IMG/VR virus record: IMGVR_UViG_3300046003_005505
Span: 1 to 35,914 of that record
Origin: a virus
Strand: one strand, 5' to 3'
Length of the DNA stretch: 35,914 nt
Shown here: positions 17,101 to 25,747 of the stretch, in pieces
How positions within the stretch are numbered: position 1 is the stretch's first letter
How the letters are laid out: every line of letters starts with the position of its first letter
The notes under the pieces: model-generated
Databases searched by the model: none
Told to the model about the DNA's origin: nothing
Seen by the model: only the letters and a program-made list of their open reading frames with translations
Made by a program: the position numbers and the translations under genes

Positions 17101-18031
17101 TTTTGGAGCATCCTTTATTAAGAGTATAATCTATAATAAGGATACAGACACATACAGCGATGCTTGTAATATTGTTTCCCCATTTCAAACCCAAAATGAA
17201 ATAACTAAACAAGAATTATTATCAATTTTACAAAGATTAATTTCAAGTAATATTGATGGGGTATTGATATGCAGTATACTTGGTGGTTACTATGAAGGTG
17301 ATACTTACCATTCCTGGAAGGGAGAACAATTAACTAAAAATTATTGCCTTGTAAGTGGATTATTTTCTGACACAGATTCATTTCATATTCACGAACATCA
17401 TCAAGAAACAACCAAATCTGGACCATATGAAACTGGTTTAAAAGTATTAGGTTACATAAATAATATTCCGGTATATAGCGCTTTAGCTGATACTTTATGT
17501 GTTATTGAATCATTAGTTATAGGTGAAAACGATGTTGTTGTTAATATGGGGACAGGTTCCCAAGTTATTACTCAAAACGGTAAAAGTAGCTTTATCCCTG
17601 CTGGTAGAGCATTTTTAACTTTTAATGAATTTTTCAAATCATTAGGGCTAGATATGTTTAATATGTTAAAAACAATAACAATAGACGATGTTGAAAATAG
17701 TAGTTTAGTTGTTGATTTGAATACATTCCCACAAGCAATTAAATACCATAAAAATCCTTCAGGGGGACAGATATTAGGAATTACTGAGGGAAATTTTAAT
17801 ATTACAAATCTGTTGGGATCTATATTAAAAAATTTTGTAGAGCAATATAGAGAATATATATTAGACAGTGGTTGTACTAATATTGTTTTAACAGGTGGTA
17901 TTCCTAGAAAATTATCTATTATTAAACAATTATTTGAGATATATTACCTATCATTTACTGTTGTTCAAGACATTAATGATGTGGAAAATACTCATAGAGG
18001 CATGACTTCATATATTAAAAAACACTTATGA
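17081..18031 (+). CDS. FGGY/ASKHA-type carbohydrate kinase, short form
   Basis: A 316-residue kinase-like protein. It opens with KYLLIDFGASFIKSIIYN, the phosphate-1 loop of the actin-like ATPase fold, and has VVVNMGTGSQVITQ as phosphate-2 near residue 167 and IVLTGGIPRK as the adenosine motif near the end. YSALADTLCVIESL just before phosphate-2 resembles sedoheptulokinase and related FGGY kinases, but those are 450-550 residues long, so this is a compact version. I choose ATG 17081 because the family motif starts there; an upstream in-frame ATG at 17039 adds only a basic stretch inside the cyclase gene. It overlaps the cyclase gene by 20 bases. Confidence 0.7.
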   Translation: MKYLLIDFGASFIKSIIYNKDTDTYSDACNIVSPFQTQNEITKQELLSILQRLISSNIDGVLICSILGGYYEGDTYHSWKGEQLTKNYCLVSGLFSDTDSFHIHEHHQETTKSGPYETGLKVLGYINNIPVYSALADTLCVIESLVIGENDVVVNMGTGSQVITQNGKSSFIPAGRAFLTFNEFFKSLGLDMFNMLKTITIDDVENSSLVVDLNTFPQAIKYHKNPSGGQILGITEGNFNITNLLGSILKNFVEQYREYILDSGCTNIVLTGGIPRKLSIIKQLFEIYYLSFTVVQDINDVENTHRGMTSYIKKHL

Positions 18032-18807
18032 GAATCTTAATAACAGGCGGAAATGGTTATATAGCCAAAAGTATTTACAACAAGTTAAAGGATAAACACG
18101 ATATTACCTTAATTACAAGAAATGATTTTGATTTAACTAATAGTAGAGCGACTAATTCATTCTTTGATAAAAAATACTTTGATGTACTTATACATACTGC
18201 AATAGTAGGTGGTAGTAGGTTAAAACAAGATGATGAACATGTATTAGATGATAATTTAATAATGTACTATAATCTTTTGATGAATAAAGGAAATTATGGA
18301 AAGTTCATAAGTCTAGGATCAGGTGCTGAATTATTGATGAAAGATACACCTTATGGTTTAAGCAAACATGTTATTAAAGAATCTATTTTAAATAAAAGTA
18401 ATTTTTACAATATAAGAATTTTTGGTGTTTTTGATGAAAATGAACTAGATACTAGATTTATTAAAGCTAATATAAAAAGATATATAAATAATGAACCAAT
18501 GATGATTCAAAATAAACGAATGTCATTTTTTTATATGGACGATCTAATTATGCTAATTAATCATTATATAACATCTAATAGCGGATCTTTAATTACCGAA
18601 AGCAATTGCTCTTACATTACATCTACTTCATTATTAGATATAGCAAATATAATAAACGAATTAGATGATCATAAAGTACCAATTTATATGGATACACAAG
18701 TAAGTAAAGATTATGAATCAAAGCTAAACGCACCATATGGTTTAAATTATATAGGTTTAAAACAGGGTATTAAAAACGTTTATAATAAATTGAAAAATGA
18801 ATATTAA
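18028..18807 (+). CDS. NAD-dependent sugar epimerase/reductase (SDR)
   Basis: A 259-residue SDR with RILITGGNGYIAKSIYNKL at the N-terminus, HTAIVGGSRL, SLGSGAEL, the Tyr-x3-Lys motif in TPYGLSKHV, and RIFGVFDENE. It is similar in size and outline to short RmlD or fucose-synthase-like reductases. The start overlaps the kinase stop as ATGA and its end overlaps the nucleotidyltransferase fusion by 11 bases. Substrate unknown. Confidence 0.8.
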   Translation: MRILITGGNGYIAKSIYNKLKDKHDITLITRNDFDLTNSRATNSFFDKKYFDVLIHTAIVGGSRLKQDDEHVLDDNLIMYYNLLMNKGNYGKFISLGSGAELLMKDTPYGLSKHVIKESILNKSNFYNIRIFGVFDENELDTRFIKANIKRYINNEPMMIQNKRMSFFYMDDLIMLINHYITSNSGSLITESNCSYITSTSLLDIANIINELDDHKVPIYMDTQVSKDYESKLNAPYGLNYIGLKQGIKNVYNKLKNEY

Positions 18808-20158
18808 GCTAATTATATTCGATTTGGATGGAGTTTTAGTTGAAGCTAAAAATATACATTTTGAAACTCTTAATAAAGCGTTAGGAGAAAAATATGCCAT
18901 AGAGTGGAATGAGCATTTATCGATATATGATGGTCTAAAGACTAATCAAAAACTAGACATGCTAACAAAATATAAAGGCTTACCGGTTGAAGAACATAAA
19001 CGTATCTGGGAGGATAAACAAAAATACACATTAGCTGCCTTATCTAATCTAAAGCCTAACTATCAGTTACAAACTTGTATGGACATGCTTATTGCACACG
19101 GTTATAAATTAGCAGTATGTTCTAATAGTATTCGCAAAACAGTATTAACAGTATTATCTAAATTTGATATTATTGATCGTTTTGATTTAATTACATCGAA
19201 TGAGGATATAAAGAATAGTAAACCCCATCCTGAAATGTATTGGGATACTATGAGTAAAATGGGAGTATTACCTGAAGAAACTTTAATAGTTGAAGATTCT
19301 CCTTTTGGATTATTAGCTGCAAGTAGAAGTAAAGCTAATGTTATGAGAGTTGGTTCTCCAAAAGAAGTTTCGTATCCTAACATCTACAAACACTTAAATA
19401 AAGAAAAAATGAATATTATTCCTAAGTGGAAAGATGATAAACTAAATGTGTTAATACCAATGGCTGGAGCTGGTTCTAGATTCGAACAGGCTGGTTATAC
19501 ATTCCCTAAACCATTAATTGAGGTTAGAAACAAACCAATGATCCAAGTAGTTGTCGAAAATCTTAATATTGATGCCAACTATATTTACATTGTACAGAAA
19601 AAACACCGAGAAAAATACAATTTAAACACTTTACTCAACTTAATTACTCCTAATTGCAAAATCGTCGAAGTAGATGGATTAACTGAAGGAGCGGCTTGTA
19701 CGGCGTTATTAGCTAAAGAATTTATCAATAATAACAACCCATTATTATTTGCCAACTCAGATCAATTTGTAGAGTGGGATTCTAATGAATTTATGTATAA
19801 AATGCAAGAGACGAATGCTGATGGAGGAATTGTTACATTTACAGCTACTCACCCTAAATGGTCTTTTGCTAAAGTAAATGAAACCACAGGTCTAGTAGAG
19901 GAAGTAGCAGAGAAAAACCCAATTTCAGATATTGCAACTGTAGGATACTATTATTGGAAACATGGTTCTGATTTCACTAAGTATGCTGAGAATATGATTA
20001 GCAAAGACATTCGTGTAAATAATGAATACTATGTATGTCCCGTATTTAATCAAGCAATACAAGATAATAAGGAGATAAGAACCTTTAACGTAAAAGGGAT
20101 GTGGGGGTTAGGAACTCCTGAAGATTTAAAATATTACCTAGAAAATTACAAATTATGA
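18797..20158 (+). CDS. Fused HAD phosphatase and sugar nucleotidyltransferase
   Basis: A 453-residue two-domain protein. Residues 1 to about 205 form a beta-phosphoglucomutase-like HAD unit: FDLDGVLV with Asp9/Asp11, VCSNS near 108, KNSKPHPEMY near 139-148, and VEDSPFG near 165-171. Residues from about 216 form an NTP-transferase domain: PMAGAGSRFEQAGYTFPKPL at 221-240, then LLFANSDQFVEW and GTPEDLKYY near the end, typical of RmlA-like pyrophosphorylases. One chain could thus remove a phosphate or isomerise a sugar phosphate and then form the NDP-sugar, much as GmhB and HddC do in NDP-heptose synthesis. The fused order and substrate are inferred. Confidence 0.86.
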   Translation: MNIKLIIFDLDGVLVEAKNIHFETLNKALGEKYAIEWNEHLSIYDGLKTNQKLDMLTKYKGLPVEEHKRIWEDKQKYTLAALSNLKPNYQLQTCMDMLIAHGYKLAVCSNSIRKTVLTVLSKFDIIDRFDLITSNEDIKNSKPHPEMYWDTMSKMGVLPEETLIVEDSPFGLLAASRSKANVMRVGSPKEVSYPNIYKHLNKEKMNIIPKWKDDKLNVLIPMAGAGSRFEQAGYTFPKPLIEVRNKPMIQVVVENLNIDANYIYIVQKKHREKYNLNTLLNLITPNCKIVEVDGLTEGAACTALLAKEFINNNNPLLFANSDQFVEWDSNEFMYKMQETNADGGIVTFTATHPKWSFAKVNETTGLVEEVAEKNPISDIATVGYYYWKHGSDFTKYAENMISKDIRVNNEYYVCPVFNQAIQDNKEIRTFNVKGMWGLGTPEDLKYYLENYKL

Positions 20159-20853
20159 TAAATATAAACAATTTAGAGATAACTCATACTCCACAATTAA
20201 TTTTTGATAGTTTTAATTCTTTTCTACTAAGTAATGATAGAAGAGTTTTTAATAAATTAATATCAAGGGCTCTACTATATAATGAAGTAAAAGATATTCC
20301 TGGTGATATAGTAGAATGTGGGGTGTTTAAAGGAACAGGATTATATACTTTTTTAAAATTAAAAAATATATTCAACCCCAATACTTCTAAGAAGGTAATA
20401 GGGTTTGATTTTTTTAATACAGAAGAATTAATACATTCTATTGATAATAACTTAGATAAAGAAGCAATGGAAGTGTTGTTTGATGAGAGAAATTTTATTC
20501 ATGATAAATCATTTAAAGAAATTTTTAATAATCAATTATTATCCCACGGTTTCTTAGAATCCGAATTTCAGCTAATAGAAGGAGACATATCAGATACTAG
20601 TAAAAAGTTTTCTCAAGAAAATCCAGGATTTAAGATTTCATTAATGTATATGGATCTAGATTTAGAACTCCCTACTTACAATACGTTAGTAAATTTATGG
20701 GATAATATTACAAAAGGAGGAATCATTGTATTTGATGAATATGGATATCACAAATGGAGTGAATCTAAAGGAGTAGATAGATTTATTAATGAATACAATT
20801 TAGAGATTAAATCTTTAAATTACATGTGTCCAACAGCATATATTAAAAAATGA
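20155..20853 (+). CDS. TylF/MycF-like sugar O-methyltransferase
   Basis: A 232-residue SAM-dependent methyltransferase of the TylF/MycF family, which methylates sugar hydroxyls. GDIVECGVFKGTGLYTFLKL is the SAM-binding region near 49-68, FDFFNTEEL follows, and LMYMDLDLELPTYNTLVNLW with GGIIVFDEYGYHKWSESKGVDRF contains the metal-binding acidic residues. Length fits the family. It overlaps the upstream fusion gene by four bases (ATGA), so it probably acts on the glycan made here. Confidence 0.86.
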   Translation: MININNLEITHTPQLIFDSFNSFLLSNDRRVFNKLISRALLYNEVKDIPGDIVECGVFKGTGLYTFLKLKNIFNPNTSKKVIGFDFFNTEELIHSIDNNLDKEAMEVLFDERNFIHDKSFKEIFNNQLLSHGFLESEFQLIEGDISDTSKKFSQENPGFKISLMYMDLDLELPTYNTLVNLWDNITKGGIIVFDEYGYHKWSESKGVDRFINEYNLEIKSLNYMCPTAYIKK

Positions 20854-21287
20854 TACTAATATCACATAGAGGAAATATTAATGGGAAAATTGTAGAAAAA
20901 GAAAATCACCCAAGTTATATAGATGAAGCAATTAATTTAGGTTATGATGTTGAAATTGATATGTGGTGGATAGATGGTAAAACATATTTAGGGCATGATG
21001 TACCACAATACGAAGTAGATGATGAATGGTTGACAGAAAGAATTAATAAATTATGGGTTCATTGTAAAAATATAGAACTATTAAATTGGATTCGTAGCAC
21101 AACTTTACATTATTTTTGGCATGAAGAAGATACACTAACATTAACATCAAAAAATCAAATTTGGGCATATCCAGGTAAACAACCAATTTTAGGAAGTATT
21201 GCAGTTATGCCTGAAATAAATAAAGACAATATTTCACTATGCATAGGTATCTGCTCAGACTATATAAAAAATTATAAAAAATTATAA
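20850..21287 (+). CDS. Short GDPD-like (PI-PLC fold) protein
   Basis: A 145-residue protein starting LISHRGNINGK, with YIDEAINLGYDVEIDMWWIDGKTYLGHD, matching the His-Arg-Gly, Glu-x-Asp and His motifs of glycerophosphodiester phosphodiesterases. The family barrel needs about 240 residues, so this is roughly the first half plus a short end (FWHEEDTLT, IWAYPG). Such short forms occur in polysaccharide loci and phages with unknown activity. It may cleave or transfer a phosphodiester-linked glycan group. ATGA overlap with the preceding methyltransferase. Confidence 0.7.
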   Translation: MILISHRGNINGKIVEKENHPSYIDEAINLGYDVEIDMWWIDGKTYLGHDVPQYEVDDEWLTERINKLWVHCKNIELLNWIRSTTLHYFWHEEDTLTLTSKNQIWAYPGKQPILGSIAVMPEINKDNISLCIGICSDYIKNYKKL

Positions 21288-21288
21288 A

Positions 21289-22494
21289 ATGGTACTATTA
21301 TTTAATATATTTGTAACAAATAAATCATCTACTGGAGGTCAATGGGAGAGATTGGGAGTAACATATGATAGAGGTAATTTAGATACTCCTAATAAACTAG
21401 ATATTTTAAAGTATAGTTTAGCAAGCTATGCTGTTGCTTATCCTTGGAAACGAGTAATATTAAATCTAGAGTTGGATCCTGATTATATTTCATTAGATAA
21501 ACAACAAGAATTAAAAGAATTCTGTACTCAAATCTTTAAAGATAAAGAGCTATTCTATTCAAATATAAGAAACGTACACCAGCAAGATTGGATTAAAACA
21601 TATGATCTAATTAATGATGATGTTATTTTCTATCAAGGTAATCATGATCATATTTTCTTGGATAGTTCAACATCTTATTTAGAAGAATTAGTTAAATTAA
21701 GAGAAAAATACGGAGAAAATTTAACTATTTCAACATCTCATTTTCCTGAAGCTATTAGGACTGCTAAAGGATGTTATATAGATTTATTTAAAGGTGAAAC
21801 TTATCCTTCTCAATTTACCTCAGATTATAAATTAAATGATAACCATATTTTTAGAACCGCTCAAGTTTTTGATAGTTTAATTATTATAACTAAAGAAATT
21901 TACAAAAATTGGTTTTTAGAAGGAGATTGGTCTCAACTTCAATGTCCACCCGAGTTATTTAAGTCCGGAAAATTAGAATTAGCTAGAACTGAAGGAACAG
22001 GAGTAATTGGGTTAGCTGGAATAAAAGACTTAATTAAAAGTCCATTAATTAAACAAGTTTTAATTACTCCATATAAGGAAATATTTAGACATTTCGATGG
22101 ATATTATCATCAATATATAACAAATAATCAATGTCCTGCTATTAATATACCTCCTGGTTTTTTTGAGAATGATATTAAGATTAGATATGGATATGATGAT
22201 TATTTAGAAGGATGGGTTAATGTTAACCCCAAAAACCCAAACTATTATGCTTATGATAAATCAGGGACTGATTATAAATTTACCTTAAATGAGATTCCTT
22301 TATTTTGGAAAGATAAAATATCTCTTATAGATTCAAATCCTAATATTGACGAAGAAGAAATGCTTCAATATAGATTAAAGTCGGTATTAGAAATGATATA
22401 TACTCATCCTTATTATGAACCATATATTGATAAAGAATTAGAAGTTAAAATATTAAATAAATATTTAGAACAATACCCAAACTATGAATATTAA
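21289..22494 (+). CDS. Unknown glycan-island protein, possibly a glycosyltransferase
   Basis: A 401-residue soluble protein of no family I recognise. VLLFNIFVTNKSSTGGQWERLG opens like a GT-A first strand, and DDVIFYQGNHDHIFLDSS near residues 108-125 could supply a metal-binding acidic patch where DxD is normally found. A conserved-looking FPEAIRTAKG segment and a C-terminal helical part follow. It overlaps the next unknown gene by 11 bases. Context suggests sugar transfer; no decisive motif is visible. Confidence 0.72.
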   Translation: MVLLFNIFVTNKSSTGGQWERLGVTYDRGNLDTPNKLDILKYSLASYAVAYPWKRVILNLELDPDYISLDKQQELKEFCTQIFKDKELFYSNIRNVHQQDWIKTYDLINDDVIFYQGNHDHIFLDSSTSYLEELVKLREKYGENLTISTSHFPEAIRTAKGCYIDLFKGETYPSQFTSDYKLNDNHIFRTAQVFDSLIIITKEIYKNWFLEGDWSQLQCPPELFKSGKLELARTEGTGVIGLAGIKDLIKSPLIKQVLITPYKEIFRHFDGYYHQYITNNQCPAINIPPGFFENDIKIRYGYDDYLEGWVNVNPKNPNYYAYDKSGTDYKFTLNEIPLFWKDKISLIDSNPNIDEEEMLQYRLKSVLEMIYTHPYYEPYIDKELEVKILNKYLEQYPNYEY

Positions 22495-23407
22495 AATTAA
22501 ATTACACTTAATGCCATGGGAATTAGATAATACTATATTATTATATAGTCAACTAGCTAAGTCTTTATATCATATTAGTGATGAAGATAAAATAATATTT
22601 GAATCATGTTTGAATGTTTCTAGTTACATCATCAATTGGGAAGAATCTAAAATATCTAAAGATTTTTTCATAAAAAAATATAAAAGTTTAAAAAGTTTAT
22701 TACCTAATGGACTTAAATATATACAAAAAATATATGATGGAGATCAACTGTATGGTCATCTTGATTTTGAAAGAGAATCTATATCACCTGAAATAGATGC
22801 TTACATAGGGGTATGTCCGGATATGATATTTGATGAACGTTTATTATATTATATGATTGAGGGGGCTAAGCAGATAAAAAATAAATATTTTGTTATTACT
22901 CCTCAAATCCCAAAATTGTGGGATAGTACTTGGGATCCGTTAGTAAATCCGACTTATATGAATATACCATATAGTGAATGGAATAAACAAGATATGTTTG
23001 ATATAATTAATAATCAAAATAATTCTACCCAAGAAGTGTTATTACAACCAATTCAAAAATCCAAATACGCTGGATGGTTTGATTTATGTAGTAAATCATA
23101 TTGTGAAGAATTAGTACCTATTGAAAAGGAATGGAAAGGAAAAGGTGGATGGGACTTATATTCAATGTTTGTTAGTGATTGTTTTAAACAAAGTGGGGGA
23201 GATTATCAACAATATGTTTTAGATGGTCAAACTGTATCTAGATTATCATACTGTGGGAATTTTAAAGATAATAACTTATATTCCTACTATAAAGATAGTA
23301 TTAAACTCCACCTAAAAGCTCACCAACAAAATCAGATAACTAGCTTTGAACAATCAATCCCACATTACGCTCAGAAAAGAATAAGTAAATTTGGAGATCT
23401 AAAATAA
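22484..23407 (+). CDS. Unknown glycan-island protein
   Basis: A 307-residue soluble protein. The start IKIKLHLMPWELDNTILLYSQLAKSL and the middle IDAYIGVCPDMIFDERLLYYMIEGAK with KYFVITPQIPKLWDSTWDPLVNP suggest an alpha/beta fold with a nucleotide-sugar-like first strand. GGWDLYSMFVSDCFKQ near residues 222-237 could be an acceptor-side loop. No established motif is seen. It is the partner of the preceding unknown gene, with which it overlaps by 11 bases, and the two may work together. Confidence 0.72.
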   Translation: MNIKIKLHLMPWELDNTILLYSQLAKSLYHISDEDKIIFESCLNVSSYIINWEESKISKDFFIKKYKSLKSLLPNGLKYIQKIYDGDQLYGHLDFERESISPEIDAYIGVCPDMIFDERLLYYMIEGAKQIKNKYFVITPQIPKLWDSTWDPLVNPTYMNIPYSEWNKQDMFDIINNQNNSTQEVLLQPIQKSKYAGWFDLCSKSYCEELVPIEKEWKGKGGWDLYSMFVSDCFKQSGGDYQQYVLDGQTVSRLSYCGNFKDNNLYSYYKDSIKLHLKAHQQNQITSFEQSIPHYAQKRISKFGDLK

Positions 23408-23438
23408 ATATATTATATTAATAAAATAAAATAAAACT

Positions 23439-24086
23439 ATGAAAAATGTTTATGATATAACAAATGAATTCGAAAGACGATTAGCTGAGTATACAGGAGC
23501 TCCTTATGTAGTGACTGTTGATAATCAAAGTAATGGTTTATTCTTATCATTATATTACGAAAATCATGTAAATAAAAGTATCAAAACTGATACAATCACT
23601 ATTCCAAATAGAACATATCCTTCAGTACCATGCGAAATAATACATGCTGGTCTAAAAGTAGACTTTAAAAAAGTTAAAGGAAAAACAATTAAAGGATCTT
23701 ATAATTTGGAAGGAAGTAACGTTTGGGATTCTGCATTAAGTTTTACTACTGGAATGTATAAACCGGAAACTCATATGTGTGTCTCATTTACTGGCCCATA
23801 TAAACATTTTAAATTAAGTAAGGGAGGAGCCATATTAACTGATAGTCATGAAGCATATCTATGGTTTAGAAGAGCAAGATATTCAGGTAGAAGAGAATGT
23901 TCATATCATGATGATCATTTTGATATGTTAGGGTGGAATTTCTATATGATGCCTGAATTAGCGGCTCGCGGTTTATTGTTAATGGGGCAATTTTATGATG
24001 GAGAAACACCAAAACAAAATCCTGATGTAGAAATGCCATATCCTGATTTGTCTAAATTTAAAATTTATACTCAAGGTGGTGAATAA
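23439..24086 (+). CDS. Short DegT/DnrJ-like PLP protein
   Basis: A 215-residue DegT/DnrJ/EryC1/StrS-type protein, about half to two thirds of normal length (360-400). It keeps FERRLAEYTGAPYVVTVDNQSNGLFLSL, DTITIPNRTYPSVPCEIIHAG and the PLP-lysine region SFTGPYKHFKLSKGGAILTD. The C-terminal small domain is almost absent, ending after the LGWNFYMMPELAARGLL dimer-contact segment. The frame is intact, so this is a compact form rather than a broken gene. An aminotransferase on a keto sugar is the likely role. A 31-base AT-only leader precedes it, with repeated AATAAAA. Confidence 0.74.
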   Translation: MKNVYDITNEFERRLAEYTGAPYVVTVDNQSNGLFLSLYYENHVNKSIKTDTITIPNRTYPSVPCEIIHAGLKVDFKKVKGKTIKGSYNLEGSNVWDSALSFTTGMYKPETHMCVSFTGPYKHFKLSKGGAILTDSHEAYLWFRRARYSGRRECSYHDDHFDMLGWNFYMMPELAARGLLLMGQFYDGETPKQNPDVEMPYPDLSKFKIYTQGGE

Positions 24087-24786
24087 GAAAGTAGCAATAA
24101 TGCAACCTTACTTTTTCCCATATATTGGGTATTTTCAACTAATTAAATCAGTTGATGAATTTATAATATATGATAATATCCAATATACAAAAAAAGGATG
24201 GATTAATAGAAACCGCATATTAGTAAATGGAACTGATAAGTTGGTAACATTATCAATAAAAAAAGATTCTGATTATTTAGACATAATGTATAGAGAATTA
24301 TCAAATTCTTGGGAGAGTGATAGACAAAAAATTTTAAATTTAATTAAAACTTCTTACTATAGAGCCCCATTTTTTGAACAAACATATGATTTAATTAAAC
24401 AATGTTTATTTATTACTGAGTGCAATTTATTTGGGTTCATATATAATATCCTACAGAATATAAATAACCATCTTAGTATTACTACACCGATTATCAAGTC
24501 ATCCGATATTGAAATAGATCATACACTAAAATCAGAGCAAAAAGTAATAGCATTATGTAAAAAAAGAGAGGCTACAACATATATAAATGCAATCGGGGGT
24601 GTGGGTTTATATGATAAAGATAGATTTAAACAATGTGGATTAGAATTAAATTTTATAAAATCTAATCCTATAACATATAAGCAGTTTAATAATAAGTTTA
24701 TTCCTTGGTTATCTATCATTGATGTATTGATGTTTAACTCCCCGGAAATAATTAAAGAATATATAAATTCATACACATTAATATGA
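24079..24786 (+). CDS. WbqC-like protein
   Basis: A WbqC-family protein of about 235 residues, found in O-antigen and capsule loci and proposed to transfer an amino acid or acyl group to a sugar. The signature KVAIMQPYFFPYIGYFQLI is at the start, followed by DEFIIYDNIQYTKKGWINRNRIL and later LKSEQKVIALCKKREATTYIN.IGG. There is no ATG before the conserved start; GTG codons at 24076 and 24079 overlap the preceding gene, and I use 24079. The first ATG (24100) would cut the conserved strand. ATGA overlap with the next gene. Confidence 0.83.
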   Translation: MNKKVAIMQPYFFPYIGYFQLIKSVDEFIIYDNIQYTKKGWINRNRILVNGTDKLVTLSIKKDSDYLDIMYRELSNSWESDRQKILNLIKTSYYRAPFFEQTYDLIKQCLFITECNLFGFIYNILQNINNHLSITTPIIKSSDIEIDHTLKSEQKVIALCKKREATTYINAIGGVGLYDKDRFKQCGLELNFIKSNPITYKQFNNKFIPWLSIIDVLMFNSPEIIKEYINSYTLI

Positions 24787-25745
24787 AATGGAAAAAATTA
24801 GGTCATATTTTTGATCCAACTAAATGGAATGATGGGATTACTAGATCATGGATGAAAACTCATTCACAATGTACTCATACTCTAGTTTTAGATAAAGTAG
24901 TTAGAGTTTATTTTTCTTGTAGACCCGAAAATGATAAAAATGGCTTCGCTAAATCATATACTACATTTCTAGAATTAGATAAAAATGACTTAACAAAGAT
25001 AATTAGAGTATCAGATAAACCTGTAATGTCTTTAGGAGAATTAGGAACATTTGATGAGTTTGCTATATACCCCTCTTGTAATATTATCCATGAAGACAAA
25101 GTATTATTATATTATGCAGGATGGAGTAGATGTCAATCAGTGCCTTTTAATACTTCTATTGGCTTAGCTATTAGTAATGATATGGGTGAGACATTTGAAC
25201 GCATAGGTCAAGGACCAATATTATCTGCAGATGTAAATGAACCGTTTGTTTTAAGTGGCCCTAAAGTAAGAAAATATAATAATATATGGTATATGTTTTA
25301 TTTAGCAGGAACCAAATGGATAATGAATGATGATAAACCAGAAATAATTTATAAAAATAAAATGGCTATTTCAAATGATGGAATAAAATGGAATCGTTTA
25401 AATAAAAATGTAATTCCTGATGTTTTGGGGGAGAATGAATGTCAGGCCGGTCCGGATGTGTTTTTTAAAGATAATAAATACCATATGTATTTCGCCTACA
25501 GAGAAGGATTAGAATTTAGAACCCAAATAGGTCGAGGATATAAAATAGGATATGCATATTCTGATGATTTAATTAAATGGACTAGAGATGATAAAAGTGC
25601 TGGAATATCTTATTCAAGCGAAGGGTGGGATAGTACTATGCATCATTACCCTCATATATTTGAATTAAATGGTAATTATTATATGTTATATAATGGGAAT
25701 GATTTTGGAAAATATGGTTTTGGATTAGCAATATTAGAAAAATAG
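24783..25745 (+). CDS. Five-bladed beta-propeller, glycoside-hydrolase-like
   Basis: A 320-residue protein with repeated blades of the GH43/GH32/GH130 type: VRVYFSCRPENDKNG, VLLYYAGWSRCQS, SIGLAISNDMGETFERIGQGP, VRKYNNIWYMFYLAGTKW, NKMAISNDGIKWNRLNKNV, NKYHMYFAYREG, YKIGYAYSDDLIKWTRDD and YYMLYNGNDFGKYGFGLA. Such domains hydrolyse or phosphorolyse glycans. No signal peptide is present, so it acts inside the cell or on the virion. Acidic residues suitable for catalysis exist (WNDGITRSW, DEFAIYPS), but the exact family cannot be fixed. Confidence 0.78.
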   Translation: MKWKKLGHIFDPTKWNDGITRSWMKTHSQCTHTLVLDKVVRVYFSCRPENDKNGFAKSYTTFLELDKNDLTKIIRVSDKPVMSLGELGTFDEFAIYPSCNIIHEDKVLLYYAGWSRCQSVPFNTSIGLAISNDMGETFERIGQGPILSADVNEPFVLSGPKVRKYNNIWYMFYLAGTKWIMNDDKPEIIYKNKMAISNDGIKWNRLNKNVIPDVLGENECQAGPDVFFKDNKYHMYFAYREGLEFRTQIGRGYKIGYAYSDDLIKWTRDDKSAGISYSSEGWDSTMHHYPHIFELNGNYYMLYNGNDFGKYGFGLAILEK

Positions 25746-25747
25746 AT

